A stretch of DNA of 64,000 nucleotides from DASXRA01 sp036506155 (GTDB lineage: Bacteria; Actinomycetota; Actinomycetes; Mycobacteriales; Jatrophihabitantaceae): positions 132,158 to 196,157 of the forward strand of contig DASXSF010000148.1 of the NCBI GenBank assembly GCA_036506155.1, read 5' to 3'. The notes beneath the pieces were generated by a model that saw only the letters and a program-made list of their open reading frames with translations, did no database searches and was not told the DNA's origin. Below, in pieces: positions 1 to 7,953 of the stretch (position 1 is the stretch's first letter; the number at the start of each line of letters is the position of its first letter). The position numbers were made by a program, and so were the translations under genes.

Positions 1-184
1 AAGACTGTTCTTACAAACACTTCCGCGAATCAAACGAACAACGCCCTGCCAGGATTCCCGGACCGGCACTGGCAGTAACCAACCCGGAGAGTGCACCTTG
101 GCCCTCGCACGACGCGCCCGTTCTACAGACATAGACGTGTCAGGACCCGCCGGCGTTGCCGGGATAGGGGGTGACTCTCAGGGG

Positions 185-667
185 ATGCACAGCCCGACCG
201 TCGCCCTGGGCGCCGGCCGGTTGGCGCTCGGCGGGGCATTCCTCGCGTTTCCCGTGCCTTCGGTGCGGCTGCTCGGGGTCGACAGCGCCTCGGCCGCCCG
301 GCTGTCCTGGCTGGCCCGGATGGCAGCGGCGCGCGATCTGGCGCTGGGGGTAGGCGTCCTCCGCGCAGCGGTCACCCAGCGTGGCCGGGTTCCGGCGTTG
401 CTGGGCAGTGCGCTGGTGGACGCGGCCGACGCCGTGCTCATCGCCGTGGCTGCGCGCGACGCGCGCGTCGACCGGGTTCGAGGCCTCGCGATGGCGGCAG
501 GTGCCGCGGGCGCGGCCGGTGCCGGGATTGTGGCGGCGGCCGACCTGCTCAGGCGGGGTCGAGCAGCAGCGCCCGCAGGTGTCGCGCGGGAGGCGAGCCG
601 GCGCTCAGCACGGCGTCGTGCAGCTGTCGCTGCGTCCACTCCGGACGGCGCCCGGCCAGCTCGGTAG
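185..667 (+). CDS. Small hydrophobic membrane protein (hypothetical)
   Basis: A 160-residue product rich in Ala, Gly, Leu and Val, with about four hydrophobic stretches (roughly residues 7-22, 38-55, 70-95 and 105-122) and a basic, arginine-rich tail, as expected of a small integral membrane protein. It loosely resembles DUF4267-type proteins, but I cannot assign a family. ATG at 185 follows a GGGGTGA-like ribosome site; a TTG at 98 with GGAGAG upstream would add 29 polar residues and is the alternative. Its 3' end overlaps the convergent DUF885 gene by about 120 bases, so the basic C-terminal tail may be read-through from a recent loss of the true stop. Confidence 0.5.
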   Translation: MHSPTVALGAGRLALGGAFLAFPVPSVRLLGVDSASAARLSWLARMAAARDLALGVGVLRAAVTQRGRVPALLGSALVDAADAVLIAVAARDARVDRVRGLAMAAGAAGAAGAGIVAAADLLRRGRAAAPAGVAREASRRSARRRAAVAASTPDGARPAR

Positions 668-2192
668 TGAGGTCGCGCACCTCGCAATAGCCGACGTAGT
701 ACGTGCACAGCTGGGTCGCGGTGAGCTGAACTCGCCGCCACTTGCCGGCAGCTTCGCCCGGCTCCTGGAAACCGCGTCCCGTCATCAACGCCATGGCGGC
801 CGCCTCGTCCAAGTCGTCGTGGTGGAAGCGGATGTCCATGATCGTGTTGATGATCGAGCGCAGCCGCATCTTCAGCTGCTGCATACGCAGCGCGGACGCT
901 GCCTTGGCGGATATGTCGCCGCGGTAGCCATGATCAGCCATCAGCTCCTCGCTGTAGACGGCCCACCCCTCGACGAATGGGCCGCTCCACCACACGGCCC
1001 GCACGGGCGTGCTGGCGTGGTAGCGGTTGGAGTGCGCGAGCTGAAGCGCGTGTCCCGGCATCGCCTCGTGTACAGCCAGGTTGTGCAACATGTGGAGGTT
1101 GTACTCCCGGTACAGGGACGCCTGCTGCTCGGGCGTCCAGTCCGACGGAGTGGGGGACACGGCGATCTCGGTGGGCACCTGCGCGGTCTCCAGTGGCCCT
1201 GGTGGGCGGCAGTACGCGACGGACACCCCGCGGTCGATCTCGGGCATCTCGACGACCGCGATCGGGTCGTCGTAGACGGTGACCAGCTCATGGTCCCGCA
1301 CGAACCGCGTCGTATCCGCGAGCGCGTCGCGGCACAGATCGAGGATCGTCTCGTCGGTCGGCCTCTCGGCCGCCAGCTCGTCGAGCACTACTCGCACCGT
1401 TGTGGCATCGGCCTGCCGTACGCCGGCGTATCGTCCTGCCTCGTCGACGATCAGCTGTGTGGACTCGTCGAGCTCGGCCGCTGCGCGCGCGAGTAGCGCG
1501 GCGGGGTCGAAGTCCGTGTCGAGGGTGAGGGCCAGCTTGCCCGCGAACAGCCGCGCGCCGATACGTGGGTCGCGGCCGGTGCCGTCGGTGCGGGCCGCAA
1601 GCCAGGCGCGGTGTTCTGCGACGGCCCTGCGCGCAGCCTCCACCGCCGGCTGCACCCGGCCGCGAAGCTGCGGTGCGTCACACAGGACGGCCGGCACCGT
1701 GTCGTCCAGCAGCGACAACGTCCCGTCGAGCTGACGCAGCGCCGTGTCGAGATGAATGCCGGACATCTCGCCGAGCCGGTCACGGGCCGCGGCGAGGTAG
1801 TCGGCCACAGCGCCGAGCCGGGCGGTCAGCGACGCCAGCCGCTCCGGCAACGGCGCGAAGTCCCGCGTCAGCAGCGCGTGCAGTCCGCCGCCGGGGTTGT
1901 GCAGCATCGGGTTCCACTCGGCCTCGCGCAGCTCTTCGAGCTCGAACAGTTCCGCACGAAGCACTGTGCGCAGGACCTCGGCGTCGATCGCCTCGGCCTC
2001 GTCCGCCGTGGCGCACTCGGCCAGCGCGGACAACTGCTCGCGGAGCTGTCTCGCGCGGGTTGCAGCGCCGGCCGATGACGGGTCGGGCAGCTCGCCGTCG
2101 TGGCGGTGATCGCCCAGGTACGTGGCGGAGACCGGGTCGGCGGCCAGGTAGCTGTCGAGGGCGGTGGTCGCGACGTCGCGGAACTGGGTCAT
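549..2192 (-). CDS. DUF885 family protein (putative metallopeptidase)
   Basis: A 547-residue protein of the DUF885 family, whose members resemble zinc metallopeptidases. The metal-binding motif HEAMPGH, an HExxxGH variant, is visible at about residues 378-384, inside a typical helical core. Length is normal for the family and no signal peptide is seen, so it should be cytoplasmic. The ATG at 2192 lies 10 bases after the response regulator stop, so the two are probably co-transcribed. The substrate is unknown; peptidase activity is a family-level prediction. Confidence 0.85.
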   Translation of the reverse strand: MTQFRDVATTALDSYLAADPVSATYLGDHRHDGELPDPSSAGAATRARQLREQLSALAECATADEAEAIDAEVLRTVLRAELFELEELREAEWNPMLHNPGGGLHALLTRDFAPLPERLASLTARLGAVADYLAAARDRLGEMSGIHLDTALRQLDGTLSLLDDTVPAVLCDAPQLRGRVQPAVEAARRAVAEHRAWLAARTDGTGRDPRIGARLFAGKLALTLDTDFDPAALLARAAAELDESTQLIVDEAGRYAGVRQADATTVRVVLDELAAERPTDETILDLCRDALADTTRFVRDHELVTVYDDPIAVVEMPEIDRGVSVAYCRPPGPLETAQVPTEIAVSPTPSDWTPEQQASLYREYNLHMLHNLAVHEAMPGHALQLAHSNRYHASTPVRAVWWSGPFVEGWAVYSEELMADHGYRGDISAKAASALRMQQLKMRLRSIINTIMDIRFHHDDLDEAAAMALMTGRGFQEPGEAAGKWRRVQLTATQLCTYYVGYCEVRDLTTELAGRRPEWTQRQLHDAVLSAGSPPARHLRALLLDPA

Positions 2193-2202
2193 GGCAACGA
2201 CG

Positions 2203-2847
2203 CTATCCGTTCAGGTAGGCGAGGACTGCGAGCACTCGGCGGTTGTCATCCTCGGACGGCGGCAGCCCGAGTTTGGTGAAGATGCTGTTCGTGTGCTTGC
2301 TGACTGCCTTCTCCGTGATGTACAGCCGAGCTGCGATCGCGGCGTTGGAGCGTCCTTCGGCCATCAGGCCGAGCACCTCGTGCTCACGCGGGGTAAGCGC
2401 CTTCAGCGGCTCGTCACCGGCGCGCTTGGTGAGCAGTTGGGATATCACCTCTGGATCCATCGCGGTGCCGCCACCGGCCACCTGCTGGACGGCGTCCACG
2501 AACTGGCGCACGTTGAACACCCGGTCCTTGAGCAGATAGCCGACGCCGCCGGTGCGGTCGGCGAGCAGCTCCCGCGCGTACAGCTGCTCGACGTACTGGG
2601 AGAGCACCAGCACCGGAAGGCCGGGAATCTGCGCCCGTGCCTCGATCGCGGCACGCAGCCCCTCGTCGGTGAACGTCGGCGGTAGCCGCACATCCACCAC
2701 CGCGACGTCGGGCCGATGAGTCACAAGGGCGCGCAGCAGCGACGGACCGTTGTCGACCGCCTCGACGACGTCGAAGTCGTGCGCCTCGAGCAGCCGGATC
2801 AGGCCGTCCCGGAGGAGGGCGAGGTCTTCGGCGAGGACGACGCGCAA
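2203..2847 (-). CDS. LuxR/NarL-type response regulator, separated from its kinase by an integrated element
   Basis: A 214-residue two-component response regulator. The receiver domain occupies residues 1-120, with the acidic pocket AED at 6-8, the phospho-acceptor Asp at about 52 (VVDVRLPP) and the conserved Lys at about 107 (GYLLKD). A LuxR-type helix-turn-helix follows (LTPREHEVLGLMAEG at about 150). The start is TTG at 2847; an in-frame TAG lies just upstream, so no earlier start is possible. AGAGGTGA, partly supplied by the integrated element, can serve as ribosome site. The likely cognate histidine kinase is at 11439-12572, same strand, directly across the 8.6 kb insertion, so this gene has lost its operon promoter. 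Confidence 0.9.
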   Translation of the reverse strand: MRVVLAEDLALLRDGLIRLLEAHDFDVVEAVDNGPSLLRALVTHRPDVAVVDVRLPPTFTDEGLRAAIEARAQIPGLPVLVLSQYVEQLYARELLADRTGGVGYLLKDRVFNVRQFVDAVQQVAGGGTAMDPEVISQLLTKRAGDEPLKALTPREHEVLGLMAEGRSNAAIAARLYITEKAVSKHTNSIFTKLGLPPSEDDNRRVLAVLAYLNG

Positions 2848-2852
2848 AACCT

Positions 2853-2857
2853 ATCAC
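2853..2857. other. Putative attL core (ATCAC) of the integrated element
   Basis: The five bases ATCAC recur at 11438-11442, at the other boundary of the element. Joining the outer flanks rebuilds a continuous kinase-to-regulator junction, with the kinase TGA and the regulator TTG about 9 bases apart. Joining the inner flanks puts the putative attP about 20 bases upstream of the integrase ATG. Serine integrases use very short cores, so a 5-base identity is compatible but not proof. Confidence 0.5.
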
Positions 2858-2875
2858 CTCTAGTACGCTACGTCT

Positions 2876-4237
2876 ATGAACGCTCTCAGAGCGGTGATCT
2901 ACCGGCGGCAGTCCCGCGACTTCGATGGCACAGGCCTAGCCGTCGAGCGTCAAGGTACCGACTGCAAGAAGCTCTGCGCGGATCGCGGCTGGACAATCGT
3001 CAAGGTCATCACCGACAACGACGTCTCCGCGTCCAAGGGCAAGCGTCCGGGCTGGACCGAAGTGCTACAGCTCGCTGAGGGCGGCGCCGTCGACGTGATC
3101 GTCGGCTGGCACGTCGACCGGCTCACACGCAAGCTGACCGAGCTCGAGCACCTGATCGAGGTCAGCGAGCGCACAGGCGTGCGCGTGGCTACCGTCTCCG
3201 GCGATCTTGATTTGACGTCCGACGCGGGCCGACTCGTCGGGCGCATCCTCGCATCCGTCGCCCGCGGCGAGGTCGAGCGCAAGTCCGCCCGGCAGCGCAG
3301 CGCCGCCGAGCAGTCCGCTGGCCGGGGCGCGTGGCAGCGCAACAAGCGCGCGTTCGGCTACGACAGCGACGGGAACGTCCTCGAGGCAGAGGCGGCGACC
3401 GTGCGGGAGGTGTTCGCACGGTTCAATGCCGGCGCGTCCATCCGCGCGTTGACGACCTGGGCGAACACGGCCAGCAGCAACACGGAAGGCCGCCCGTGGT
3501 CGCCGTGGACGATCCGCAACATGATCAAGAACCCGCGCTATGCGGCGATCCGGGCGCACCGCGGGGTCGAGATCACGATGGGGGAGTGGCAGCCGATCGT
3601 TGACGAGGCGATCTACCGTGCTGCGGCGGCGAGGTTGACCGACCCGCACCGCGCGTCCTACAGCGGCTCGCGCGCCCGAAAGCATCTCGGGTCGCTGCGA
3701 TACCTGTGCGGGAAGTGCGGCAGCGCGATGACAGTCAACTACCAGAGCACCTACGGCTACCGCGTCTACCGCTGCCCGGAGTGCTCGCATCAGCGCCGCG
3801 CGGACCCGATTGATGAGTTCGTCTCCGCGGTGATCGTCGCGCGGTTGCGCCGGCCCGACCTCGCCGATCTCCTCGCGCAGGATGCGCCTGACGTGCAGCC
3901 GCTCAAGGAGAGGGCCGCCGCGTTGCGGGCGCGCCTGGACGTGCTCGCCGACGACTACGCGGACGGCAAGCTGACCGGCCGGCAGGTCGAGCGCGCCAAC
4001 GGGAAGATCACCGGCGAGCTCGAGGCAGTCGGCCGGCAGCTCGCCGAAGCCGGGCGGGCATCCGCGCTCGCCGGACTACTCGCCGCACCGGACCCGGGCG
4101 CGGCCTGGCTGGCCGCCGACGTCGGTATCCGCGGCCAAGTGCTCGACACACTCGCCACCGTCACGATCCTGCCCGTGCGATCCGGGCCGCGTGACTTCGA
4201 CCCGGACAGCGTACGTATCGACTGGCGGACCCCATGA
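2876..4237 (+). CDS. Large serine recombinase (site-specific integrase)
   Basis: A 453-residue large serine recombinase. The N-terminal resolvase domain (about 1-150) has the catalytic Ser at about 13 in YRRQSRD and the typical VGWHVDRLTR region. A recombinase domain follows (about 160-260), then a zinc ribbon with two Cys pairs (CGKC and CPEC, about 278-303) and a probable coiled coil (about 330-385). This is the full architecture of phiC31/Bxb1-like integrases, which join attP and attB without supercoiling or host factors. ATG at 2876 is about 20 bases from the putative attL core, the usual place for such a gene. It overlaps the next gene by ATGA. No truncation is seen, so it may be active. 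Confidence 0.95.
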   Translation: MNALRAVIYRRQSRDFDGTGLAVERQGTDCKKLCADRGWTIVKVITDNDVSASKGKRPGWTEVLQLAEGGAVDVIVGWHVDRLTRKLTELEHLIEVSERTGVRVATVSGDLDLTSDAGRLVGRILASVARGEVERKSARQRSAAEQSAGRGAWQRNKRAFGYDSDGNVLEAEAATVREVFARFNAGASIRALTTWANTASSNTEGRPWSPWTIRNMIKNPRYAAIRAHRGVEITMGEWQPIVDEAIYRAAAARLTDPHRASYSGSRARKHLGSLRYLCGKCGSAMTVNYQSTYGYRVYRCPECSHQRRADPIDEFVSAVIVARLRRPDLADLLAQDAPDVQPLKERAAALRARLDVLADDYADGKLTGRQVERANGKITGELEAVGRQLAEAGRASALAGLLAAPDPGAAWLAADVGIRGQVLDTLATVTILPVRSGPRDFDPDSVRIDWRTP

Positions 4238-4461
4238 CCGCAGGCGGGTTGGCGATCCGGACCCGGCTGTTGTGCGACTGCCGCGGAGTGATCAGCATCT
4301 ACCAGCGCGGCGACGGCACCCACTACTTCCCTCACACCGTCAGCAGCGACGAGACCACGGTGTCCATACGCTGCCCGAGCTGCGGCCGGGTCGGGACGGT
4401 CGACACGACCAAGCTGCGACACGCCATCGCCGAGCGACGGCGCACCTTCCGTATCGAGTAG
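4234..4461 (+). CDS. Small zinc-ribbon protein next to the integrase
   Basis: A 75-residue protein with CDC near residue 14 and CPSCG near residue 48, suggesting a single four-cysteine zinc ribbon, and a basic C-terminus. Its ATG overlaps the integrase stop as ATGA, implying translational coupling. The function is unknown. Directionality factors of serine integrases are often small proteins encoded beside the integrase, so that role is possible but not supported by any recognised motif. Confidence 0.7.
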   Translation: MTAGGLAIRTRLLCDCRGVISIYQRGDGTHYFPHTVSSDETTVSIRCPSCGRVGTVDTTKLRHAIAERRRTFRIE

Positions 4462-4510
4462 AGTCCACGCATCACGGCGTGATCCTGGACGGTGAGTAAG
4501 ACGCCCCCGT

Positions 4511-4540
4511 CGTTCCCGAGGTCGCATCTCGGGCGGAACG
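4511..4540 (+). other. Short hairpin between small element genes
   Basis: CCCGAG (4515-4520) pairs with CTCGGG (4528-4533) around a 7-base loop, and CGTT (4511-4514) can pair with AACG (4537-4540) across a small internal loop. There is no T-run. It may be a weak terminator or an mRNA structure just upstream of the gene at 4550. Confidence 0.3.
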
Positions 4541-4549
4541 GGTCACGTC

Positions 4550-4732
4550 ATGCCCCCAGAACGTGCCGGCGAAGCATTCGACCAGCGCGCCCACTTAGAG
4601 CGCGCACGCCGGGAGCACAGATTCCGCGCCGCTGAAGAGCGCATCCGCAGGATCGTCGACGGCGCCCCGCCGTTGACGCAGGCGCAGCGCGACGCGTTGG
4701 CGTTGCTGCTGCGCGGCGGTGATGCCGCGTGA
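4550..4732 (+). CDS. Small basic/acidic helical protein of the element
   Basis: A 60-residue charged protein, Arg- and Glu-rich in its first half (AHLERARREHRFRAAEER region) and predicted largely helical. It matches no family I recognise but is typical of short actinophage early proteins. Its TGA overlaps the GTG start of the next gene (GTGA), supporting that it is translated and coupled to it. Confidence 0.55.
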   Translation: MPPERAGEAFDQRAHLERARREHRFRAAEERIRRIVDGAPPLTQAQRDALALLLRGGDAA

Positions 4733-5049
4733 ATGACGAGAGCGCCCGCAAGGGGCGCTCCCAGCCGGCGACCAAGCACAGCGCTCTGACGGTAACACGC
4801 ATCGGTGGCATGAACGCGCTGGTGCTGCTGCTGCCCGTACCCGACGACGCGCCCGAACTCGTCCGCGAAGGCTTGGCCCGCCGCAACATCGTCAACACCG
4901 GCGGGACCTGCCCCTGCGGCGCCGTGCTGCGTCTGCCGAACTTGGCCGCTCGGCGCGCCGGGGTGACGGATCTCAGCATCGTCCACGAGGACGACTGCCC
5001 CGCCACCGACGAGAACGTACTGTCCGCGATCCGGCGGTGGGGACGGTGA
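4729..5049 (+). CDS. Small CPCG-containing protein upstream of the primase
   Basis: A 106-residue protein with a GTG start overlapping the previous stop. Residues 28-60 are a compact hydrophobic segment, followed by a CPCG knuckle near residue 61 and a further Cys near residue 90 (DDCPATDEN), which could form part of a zinc site. Its TGA overlaps the primase GTG at 5046, so the three genes from 4550 to 6839 form one coupled translation unit. The role is unknown; the context suggests replication or recognition of DNA. Confidence 0.6.
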   Translation: MNDESARKGRSQPATKHSALTVTRIGGMNALVLLLPVPDDAPELVREGLARRNIVNTGGTCPCGAVLRLPNLAARRAGVTDLSIVHEDDCPATDENVLSAIRRWGR

Positions 5050-6839
5050 ACACCACGGCATACGAGCGGCTGTGCGACGCACTCGGCGACCGGCTGGCGC
5101 GCGACGACGGGCACAAGGCAGCCGCGCGCTGCCCAGCGCACGAAGACGGCACGCCGTCGCTGTCGATCACTGCGATCGAAGGACAGGCGCTCGTCTACTG
5201 CCATGCCGGCTGCCAGACGATCGACGTGCTCGCCGCCCTCGAGCTGACCATGGCGGACCTTTACGACACCCGCCGCGGCGCCGACTACCGCTACGACAAC
5301 GGCCGTGTCGTGCACCGCAAACTCGACAAGACATTCCCGCAGTCCGGCACCGACAAGCCGCCCGAGCTGTACCACCTCGCCAAGGTCAAAGAGGCCATCG
5401 CCGGCGGCAAGCCAGTATTCGTGGTGGAAGGCGAGAAGGACGTCCACGCCCTCGAATCCGCCGGTGTGGTCGCCACGTGCGGTCCGATGGGCGCCGGGAA
5501 GTGGGACAAGATCGACCCGGCGCCGTTGTACGGCGGCAAGATCCTCATCGTCGCCGACCAAGACGACACTGGGCGGAAGCATGCCGCCGACGTGCTCGCG
5601 TCGCTGGACGGCAAGGCTGACGCGGCCGTGTACGCGCCCAAGGCCGGCAACGACGCCGCCGACCACATCGCAGCCGGTCACGGGCCCGCCGATTTCGTGC
5701 CTGTTCCTGTTCCTGTACCTAGGGGGGAGGAACGCGGAACACCGCTCTACGTCAACGTCCGAGCTTTGCTCGACGGCGGGTTGCCGAAACCGCCCGCACC
5801 GGCGTTGCTGCGCCGTGACGACGGAAACGCCTTGCTGTACGCCGAGCAAGTCAACGTCCTGTTCGGTGACCCGGAGTCGGGGAAAACGTGGATCACGATC
5901 GCCGCCGTCGCCGAGACGCTCCAGCATGGTGGCCGTGCCCTGTTCCTCGACCTCGACCACAACGGGGTAGCGGTCGTCACCAGGCTCCTCGACCTCGGAG
6001 TGCGCCCCGACGTGCTGCGTGATCCGGAAGTGTTCCGCCTAGCTGAGCCGGAAGACGAGGAACACCTACACCGGATCGTTGCGGACGCGAGACGCTGGCG
6101 ACCCCGCACGGCGGTTGTCGACTCCCTCGGCGAGCTGCTGCCCATGCTCGGACTCTCATCGAACTCCCCCGACGAGTTCACCGCCGCCCACGCGCAAGTA
6201 CTCAAGCCGCTGGCCGTAGCCGGCGCCTGCGTGATCGCAGTCGACCACCTCCCGAAGAACACCGAGAACAAGGCCAACGGTCCGACCGGCACCGCAGCCA
6301 AGCGCCGCGCGATCGGCGGAGTCGCACTGCGCGTCACGGTCAAAGAAGCCTTCACACCAGGCAACGGCGGTTCGTGCTTCCTGAAAGTGAACAAGGATAG
6401 GCACGGCGGGCTGCGCGAACACTGCCCACGAGTCGGCGGTGAGCCGCCAGCAGGCACATTCATCTTGTCCGACGCTGCCGGCGCGTTAACCTGGCAGATC
6501 ACCGCTCCGGGTGAACATGTGGAACCCGACGCTGACGCGGTCGCCCTACAGCGCCTCAAGCCACCGCCCCAATCTGTGCGTGACATTAAGGCCCGGATGG
6601 GTTGGGGAACAGACCGTGCCATGACCGCGCTCGCGGCGTTCCGGGCGGCGTTCCTCGTTCCTACCCCCCTAGTAGAGGAACAGGAACACACCATCGTTCC
6701 TGTTCCTGCGGAACGCTCAGGAACACCGGAACACAGGTGCCCAGATTGTGATACGCCAACCCAGGCGGGCATCGACGGCACAGCTGCCTACTGCTTGCCC
6801 TGCTCAGTCAACCCTGCCATCCGAACGGACACCGCGTGA
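5046..6839 (+). CDS. Primase-ATPase fusion (CHC2-like zinc finger, TOPRIM, RepA-like AAA)
   Basis: A 597-residue multidomain replication protein. Residues about 8-55 form a CHC2-like zinc finger (CPAHEDG, then CHAGC). Residues about 115-210 form a TOPRIM domain (FVVEGEKDVHAL, then VADQDDTG). Residues about 255-470 form a RecA/RepA-type ATPase with Walker A GDPESGKT, a Walker B-like AVVDSLGELL and IAVDHLPK. This is the arrangement of satellite and phage primase-helicases such as those of P4-like and actinophage replicons. GTG at 5046 overlaps the preceding stop; a GTG at 5037 would add three residues. Two GGAAC iteron clusters lie inside the coding sequence. Confidence 0.9.
   Translation: MNTTAYERLCDALGDRLARDDGHKAAARCPAHEDGTPSLSITAIEGQALVYCHAGCQTIDVLAALELTMADLYDTRRGADYRYDNGRVVHRKLDKTFPQSGTDKPPELYHLAKVKEAIAGGKPVFVVEGEKDVHALESAGVVATCGPMGAGKWDKIDPAPLYGGKILIVADQDDTGRKHAADVLASLDGKADAAVYAPKAGNDAADHIAAGHGPADFVPVPVPVPRGEERGTPLYVNVRALLDGGLPKPPAPALLRRDDGNALLYAEQVNVLFGDPESGKTWITIAAVAETLQHGGRALFLDLDHNGVAVVTRLLDLGVRPDVLRDPEVFRLAEPEDEEHLHRIVADARRWRPRTAVVDSLGELLPMLGLSSNSPDEFTAAHAQVLKPLAVAGACVIAVDHLPKNTENKANGPTGTAAKRRAIGGVALRVTVKEAFTPGNGGSCFLKVNKDRHGGLREHCPRVGGEPPAGTFILSDAAGALTWQITAPGEHVEPDADAVALQRLKPPPQSVRDIKARMGWGTDRAMTALAAFRAAFLVPTPLVEEQEHTIVPVPAERSGTPEHRCPDCDTPTQAGIDGTAAYCLPCSVNPAIRTDTA
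5697..5745 (+). repeat. GGAAC iteron cluster 1 inside the primase gene
   Basis: GTTCC at 5703 and 5709, and GGAAC at 5729 and 5736, are arranged symmetrically around CCTAGGGGGG (5718-5727). It encodes a Val-Pro repeat between the TOPRIM and ATPase domains. The same parts, in the same inverted arrangement, occur in cluster 2 about 950 bases downstream. Confidence 0.65.
6638..6732 (+). repeat. GGAAC iteron cluster 2 inside the primase gene
   Basis: Ten copies of GGAAC or its complement lie within 95 bases: GTTCC at 6638, 6650, 6657, 6696 and 6702; GGAAC at 6677, 6683, 6710, 6720 and 6728. ACCCCCCTAG lies between the inverted groups, mirroring cluster 1. Paired sites are spaced 6 bases apart in three places. 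This density is far above chance for a 5-mer, and the encoded stretch is again a low-complexity Val/Pro/Glu linker, so the DNA rather than the protein seems selected. Confidence 0.7.
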
Positions 6840-7633
6840 TGCGCATCGACAGCGCCGGCATGCCTGTGTTCGACCACATCACCCGGCGCACGACAACGGC
6901 GGCCGGATACGAGGCGTCCTGCCACTGCGGCTGGCGCTGCTGCCGGCGCACCCGCGAGCAACGCGACCAAGACGCCGACACCCACGAGATAGAGCACGTC
7001 TCAGGTCAGGTCGCCTTGCGACCTCCCGGCCCGGCTTCCCACCCACGACGGAAGGCATCAACGAATGGATTGGGTGACGGCTGGTCCAACGTGATGTTGT
7101 CCGCGCCGAGCTCGTGGCGAATCGCATCCTGCAATTCATCGAACGCGTCGGCTACCTGCACAAGAGTCGCCGAGCGGTCGGCTTCATGGCGCGGCCGAGT
7201 CAATGACTCCCTCGCCAAGACGCCTTGGAACCCGTTGAACAGCCTGTTGACGCCGCGGCTCGCGAAGATCGTGCCGCGCGAGCCGAGTCGGGCGCGCTCC
7301 AACGGTGGCAGCCGCAGGTCCGTGAAGTACATGCGCATCCTCTCGCGCACGTCATCATCGGCGGTCTCATACCTGAACCACTCCCGCTCGGCGTGCGCCT
7401 CGGTGAGCACGTCGACATACGTGTCAGCACGCCGCTCCCGCAACCACCGCACCTGGTCCTGCCGCAACGCCAGCCTGAACGTCAACACGGGAACGCCCAC
7501 CGCGCTAATCACTGCCACGCCCGTTGCAACAAGGGCAACAACCGTCTGCGCCTCCATAGCCCGGCAGGGTATCCGCCCCGGCTGCGGGCATGTCGCGATC
7601 GTGGTCCTGGCGCGGATGGCCGACGCCGATTGA
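6839..7633 (+). CDS. Small Cys/His protein, C-terminus uncertain
   Basis: The first about 55 codons (ATG at 6839 overlapping the primase TGA) encode a convincing small protein with CHCGWRCC near residue 28 and a following HEIEH, a possible zinc-binding pair seen in short actinophage proteins. The frame then stays open to 7633, but that part is antisense to the well-supported membrane protein gene at 7006-7557 and looks non-coding. The natural stop was probably lost when that gene was inserted. Treat only about 6839-7005 as supported. Confidence 0.45.
   Translation: MRIDSAGMPVFDHITRRTTTAAGYEASCHCGWRCCRRTREQRDQDADTHEIEHVSGQVALRPPGPASHPRRKASTNGLGDGWSNVMLSAPSSWRIASCNSSNASATCTRVAERSASWRGRVNDSLAKTPWNPLNSLLTPRLAKIVPREPSRARSNGGSRRSVKYMRILSRTSSSAVSYLNHSRSACASVSTSTYVSARRSRNHRTWSCRNASLNVNTGTPTALITATPVATRATTVCASIARQGIRPGCGHVAIVVLARMADAD
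7006..7557 (-). CDS. Single-pass membrane protein, antisense cargo gene
   Basis: A 183-residue protein with one strong N-terminal transmembrane helix (about residues 5-27, MEAQ start) followed by a charged, helical cytoplasmic domain (RQDQVRWLRERRADTYVDVL region) and a C-terminal helical segment. It belongs to no family I can name. It is transcribed against the flanking replication and packaging genes, between the primase and the small terminase. Phages and satellites often carry morons or anti-phage genes at such a position. The function is unknown; defence or exclusion is only an inference from place and membrane topology. Confidence 0.7.
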   Translation of the reverse strand: MEAQTVVALVATGVAVISAVGVPVLTFRLALRQDQVRWLRERRADTYVDVLTEAHAEREWFRYETADDDVRERMRMYFTDLRLPPLERARLGSRGTIFASRGVNRLFNGFQGVLARESLTRPRHEADRSATLVQVADAFDELQDAIRHELGADNITLDQPSPNPFVDAFRRGWEAGPGGRKAT

Positions 7634-7727
7634 CGGCATTCGCAGATCGCGGATGGGATCGCATGACCGCCGGGACAGCCACTGCCGGTTGTGTGTGTGC
7701 GCCGCAACTTTTGGGATCATGGTCGGC

Positions 7728-7943
7728 ATGGGGTTGACCGACGCGGTGGCCGCGGCGGTGGCCGGGGTGACGGATGTGGACCGCCGCCCGCTGGCTGAGC
7801 TGGCGATCCTGCTCGCCGGCCGGCTCGAGGACGGGGAGTCCGCGGGCCCGGTGGCGCGTGAGCTGCGGGCGACGTTGGCGGCGTTGCGGGACGGTGGTGA
7901 TCGTGACGACGTCGACCGGCTGCTCGCCGCGATGGGCGACTGA
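7728..7943 (+). CDS. Probable terminase small subunit
   Basis: A 71-residue protein, helical throughout, with the segment SAGPVARELRATLAALR that I associate with short actinophage small terminase or terminase-preceding proteins. It lies directly before the large terminase gene. ATG at 7728 is chosen; ATG at 7719 in the same frame would add three residues. Small terminase subunits recognise the packaging site and recruit the large subunit. Length is shorter than many TerS proteins, so the assignment rests mainly on context. Confidence 0.55.
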   Translation: MGLTDAVAAAVAGVTDVDRRPLAELAILLAGRLEDGESAGPVARELRATLAALRDGGDRDDVDRLLAAMGD

Positions 7944-7953
7944 ACGGTCGGGG

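Noticed and set aside
5701..6735. Val-Pro repeats of the primase as merely a low-complexity protein linker
   Set aside because: The DNA words also occur in inverted orientation and around a mirrored CCTAGGGGG core, which a protein-level repeat would not produce.
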